From: Procambarus clarkii
Taxonomy: Eukaryota > Arthropoda > Malacostraca > Decapoda > Cambaridae
NCBI RefSeq assembly: GCF_040958095.1
Contig: NC_091181.1
Location: 27,492,904-27,556,903, forward strand
Direction of reading: 5' to 3'
Length of the DNA: 64,000 nucleotides
Shown one piece after another: positions 61,525 to 64,000 of the stretch. Numbering within the stretch: position 1 is the stretch's first letter; every line of letters begins with the position of its first letter. The notes beneath the pieces are model-generated. The model saw nothing but the letters and a program-made list of their open reading frames with translations. It was not told where the DNA came from and did no database searches. The position numbers and the translations under genes were made by a program.

Positions 61525-62587
61525 CTGTGTGTGTGTCATCTCCCAACACACAGTACTGTAGTTGAAAGGTGACACCCTCTTGTGTCAACACCTGCATCAG
61601 AGGAGCTCCAGGATATTTCAAAATTCCTAAGTATTGCAGAACAGGTTGATAGTGAGTGGTGTCCCATGGAATATAAAGGTGTAGTGCTTTTGAAAAATAG
61701 GCAAGATAACACGAATGTGCCTGGGGAAGTGAAAAAATTGGATGAGAAAAAGTTGCCCTAGTGTTAACAGTGCAGACTATGAAATTCAAGATGGCTGCCG
61801 GCAAGAGGAAAAACAAAACAGAGCTAGATTTTGGTTTCGGTGAAGAAAGCATTGATATAAGCAGTCTACACAACAAGTTGGCAAAATTAGATATTATAGT
61901 GAACTATCATAGAGAAATAATCAGCAAATTGAGAGAAAGTAATGACCACTTGAGTAGCAAAGTATTAGGTCTTGGGGGGTTAGTGAAAAATATATGCAAG
62001 GAAAAGAATCAGTTGGAAACAAATTGCAAAGCTATGAAAGAAAAAAAACAAACTCTTGAAAACAGCTTTGCAAAACATTAAAGCAAATTTAAACAAATGA
62101 CTACAAAAGGTTAGGTAAGGAAATTCAACAGGGAAAAACAGCTTTTGTCAGTACAGATGGAGGAACTTACACAGGGAATAGAACAGCGCAAGAAGGATAT
62201 GCAACTCACTTACTTACAAGTAGCCAAGTAGAAGGAAAAAATAGAAAAAGCAGTAAAGGAAGCTACAATGCAAACACTGCTGCAACCAGGATAAAACAAA
62301 CATTAGGCTGGAAGTCAGAAAGGAATTGGCATCAAACCCAAAATTGATGCAAAACACAGTCGATCGAAGTCCTTAATAATTTTGGTTACAAAGAAGAAAA
62401 GGAGATAATTTCTAGGTCAGAAAGAGCTGTAGAAGAAGCAAACGTAATAGATGCAATTGTTGGGCTAGTGAAAAGTCTTACAACCATAGAGAATATCTGC
62501 GACTACAGGAGAATTGGCAGGTACATAAAAGAGAAAGATTGACCTTTGAGGATCACCCTAAATGGTGCCAAACAGATGGAAGAAGTA
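61525..62587 (+). mobile_element. LINE B 5' region (5' UTR and ORF1 start)
   Basis: 61525-61760 is a likely 5' UTR. The ATG at 61779 (MKFKMAAGKRKNKTELDFGF) starts an ORF1 that stays open to 62081 and then shows frameshifts and stops. Downstream words match 55860-56340 of the nearly intact copy. It supplies the N-terminus missing there. It ends at 62587, where a Tigger element begins. Confidence 0.8.
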
Positions 62588-63455
62588 CAGTGGCACCTCG
62601 ACTTACGATTACCCTGACTTACGATAATTTTGAGTTACCATATAAATTTGATCGGAAAATGCAACTCGACTTACGATAGTGTCGTCGACTAATGATATTT
62701 GTTGATACACGTTTGGGTTGACCGAGCACATGGTTCCCTGTCACACAGGCCGACCTGCCTCAGTTTACTAGAGCCACCCGCTTAGTGACGATCACGCTTA
62801 TGAGAAATTCTATTTTTTTGGTGATGTTTTGCTTTTTGAACATAAAACCAATTATTATATATCATGCCATAGGTCCCACGAAAGTCAGTGATAAGGTTCA
62901 ACATATAAAAACACATGTGAGGATGACCATAGAGGCAGTACAGAATATCCCTTCCTCAAAAATTAAGAAAATTTTTGCAGCATGGGAAGAACTGAAAACT
63001 TTTGCTGAAATGACTCGCCTAAATCAAGCAGCAGTAGGCTGTTGCCTTAACCTTTTTAATGACACTGTGATGCATCACTACAGGTAAATATTAAAATGAA
63101 GGGTAAAACAAGTGTCACTAGACAAATTTTTAGTGAGACAAACTAGCAGTGAATCACAACCTGGTCCTAGTGGTATGCAGGCAAAACGTAAGAGAGTGTA
63201 CCCCAGAGAAATCATTACTGCCTGATGTTATAATGGAAAGGGACTCCCCTTCCAAACATTAACACCTCTCCTCCTCCTCCCCCCTCATCACCATCTTCCA
63301 TACGCCATCAAGAGTCCTCCATAAAGGTAAGATAAACGTATGTACTGTATTGTAGTTAGAAAAAAAAAATTGTATTCAATATAAAATGTATTTTTAAGTT
63401 AAGATTTCTGGGGCTGTGGAATGGATTAATTCAATTCCCTTTATTTCTCTTTATA
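62588..63455 (+). mobile_element. Tigger-type element, 3' end lost
   Basis: Left end CAGTGGCACCTCGACTTACG after TA (62586-62587), inserted in LINE B ORF1 sequence. The frame 62785-63087 includes the start region and then jumps to the C-terminal domain (WEELKTFAEMTRLNQAAVGC, LFNDTVMHHYR), indicating an internal deletion. The right end is not found; sequence changes to LINE B 3' part at about 63456. Confidence 0.8.
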
Positions 63456-63825
63456 GGAGAGATTAGAGGCATTGAATATGCCAAAACTAGAAGATAGAAG
63501 AAAAAGAGACGATATCATCACTACATATAAAAATAATAACAGGAATCGCTAAAATTTATAGGGAAGAATTCCCGAGACCTGGAACTTCAAGAACAAGAGG
63601 TCGTAGACTTAAACTAACTAAACAAAGCTGCTCAAGAAATATAAAAAAATTCCCCTTTCACAAACAGATTGGTAGACAGTTGGAACAAGTTAGGTGAGAA
63701 GGTGCTAGAAGCCAAAACCATCAGTAATTTCAAAGCGTTATACTAGTATGACGAAGAGTGCTGGGAAGATGGGACACCACGAGCATAGCTCTCATTCTGT
63801 AACTACAATTAGGTAATTACTCACT
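63456..63825 (+). mobile_element. LINE B 3' end, degenerate
   Basis: 'gagagattagaggcattgaa' onward matches 59111-59460 (thumb to tail), with frameshifts, ending 'acaattaggtaattac'. It carries none of the RT core, so the middle of LINE B is absent between 62587 and here. Confidence 0.8.
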
Positions 63826-64000
63826 ATGTTAGTATTTAAAAAAGAAAGAGCCATATAGAGAAATATTAAGATGAGGGGTAGACAATTTGTAGGTAACATT
63901 GCTTTTGTAAGGGCTTTATGAAGTCTAACAGTGATATACACGACTAATGCTAATAAAGAGGAAAAAAAGAAAAAAAAATGATTGAGGTCAGAGAGGCAAC
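63826..64000. other. Window end, AT/AG-rich, nothing recognised
   Basis: No gene or element identified in the last 175 bases. Confidence 0.4.

Overview
The window is animal nuclear DNA, not prokaryotic. It is AT-rich and intron-dominated, with long microsatellites, tRNA-derived SINEs, several LINE clades, a Penelope-like element, a DIRS-like element and many pogo/Tigger-type DNA transposons. This mix, together with the repeat families I recognise, points to an arthropod and most likely a decapod crustacean (crayfish-like). That assignment is inference. A run of exactly 500 N (20018-20517) shows it is an assembled scaffold.

Two host genes can be modelled exon by exon. On the + strand a BTBD1/BTBD2-type gene (BTB-BACK-PHR) runs from an ATG at 4305 to a stop at 24036 through nine visible coding exons. 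One PHR exon is missing and should lie between 16185 and 23878, where the N gap is. One exon carries a 1-nt insertion (about 12496-12498) that breaks the frame. On the - strand, converging on it tail to tail, lies a ChaC2-type gamma-glutamylcyclotransferase gene (54830 down to 43354). Its first two coding exons can splice in phase to either of two different 3' exon sets: a single exon at 48348-47941, or a pair at 44317-44158 and 43559-43354. Both sets encode the catalytic core half and both keep the REK/REQ glutamate. An additional well-formed orphan exon (2875-3029, +) comes from a gene I do not recognise.

Most of the remainder is mobile DNA. 1-2000: LINE 3' ends. 4764-9160: MITEs, a pogo-like element with an internal duplication, and a long pyrimidine minisatellite. 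13625-15025: antisense LINE. 17800-22870: fold-back element, (TA)n, Tigger, gap and a degenerate DIRS-like element with a tyrosine recombinase. 25105-31470: MITE, piggyBac remnant, Jockey 3' ends, head-to-head Penelope fragments, palindromic MITE and microsatellite. 32319-35720: Tigger, SINEs and LINE remnants. 36085-42150: a roughly 6 kb antisense Jockey-like LINE interrupted by a SINE and by an LTR-like insertion. 44569-46745: MITE containing a LINE, then a perfect 147-bp palindrome. 49480-64000: a dense cluster of two CR1/L2-like LINE families (A and B below) and SINEs. The best element there (LINE B, 55696-59480) is inserted into a copy of LINE A and is almost intact in ORF2.

The most interesting signals are these. 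(1) LINE B ORF1/ORF2 overlap, with a correctly phased U_UUU_UUC heptamer and no AUG ahead of the endonuclease domain. (2) A tRNA-derived SINE family shares its 3' tail with LINE A, a SINE/LINE partner pair. (3) A fold-back SINE family has two opposed tRNA-like ends. (4) The ChaC2-type gene has duplicated alternative 3' exons.
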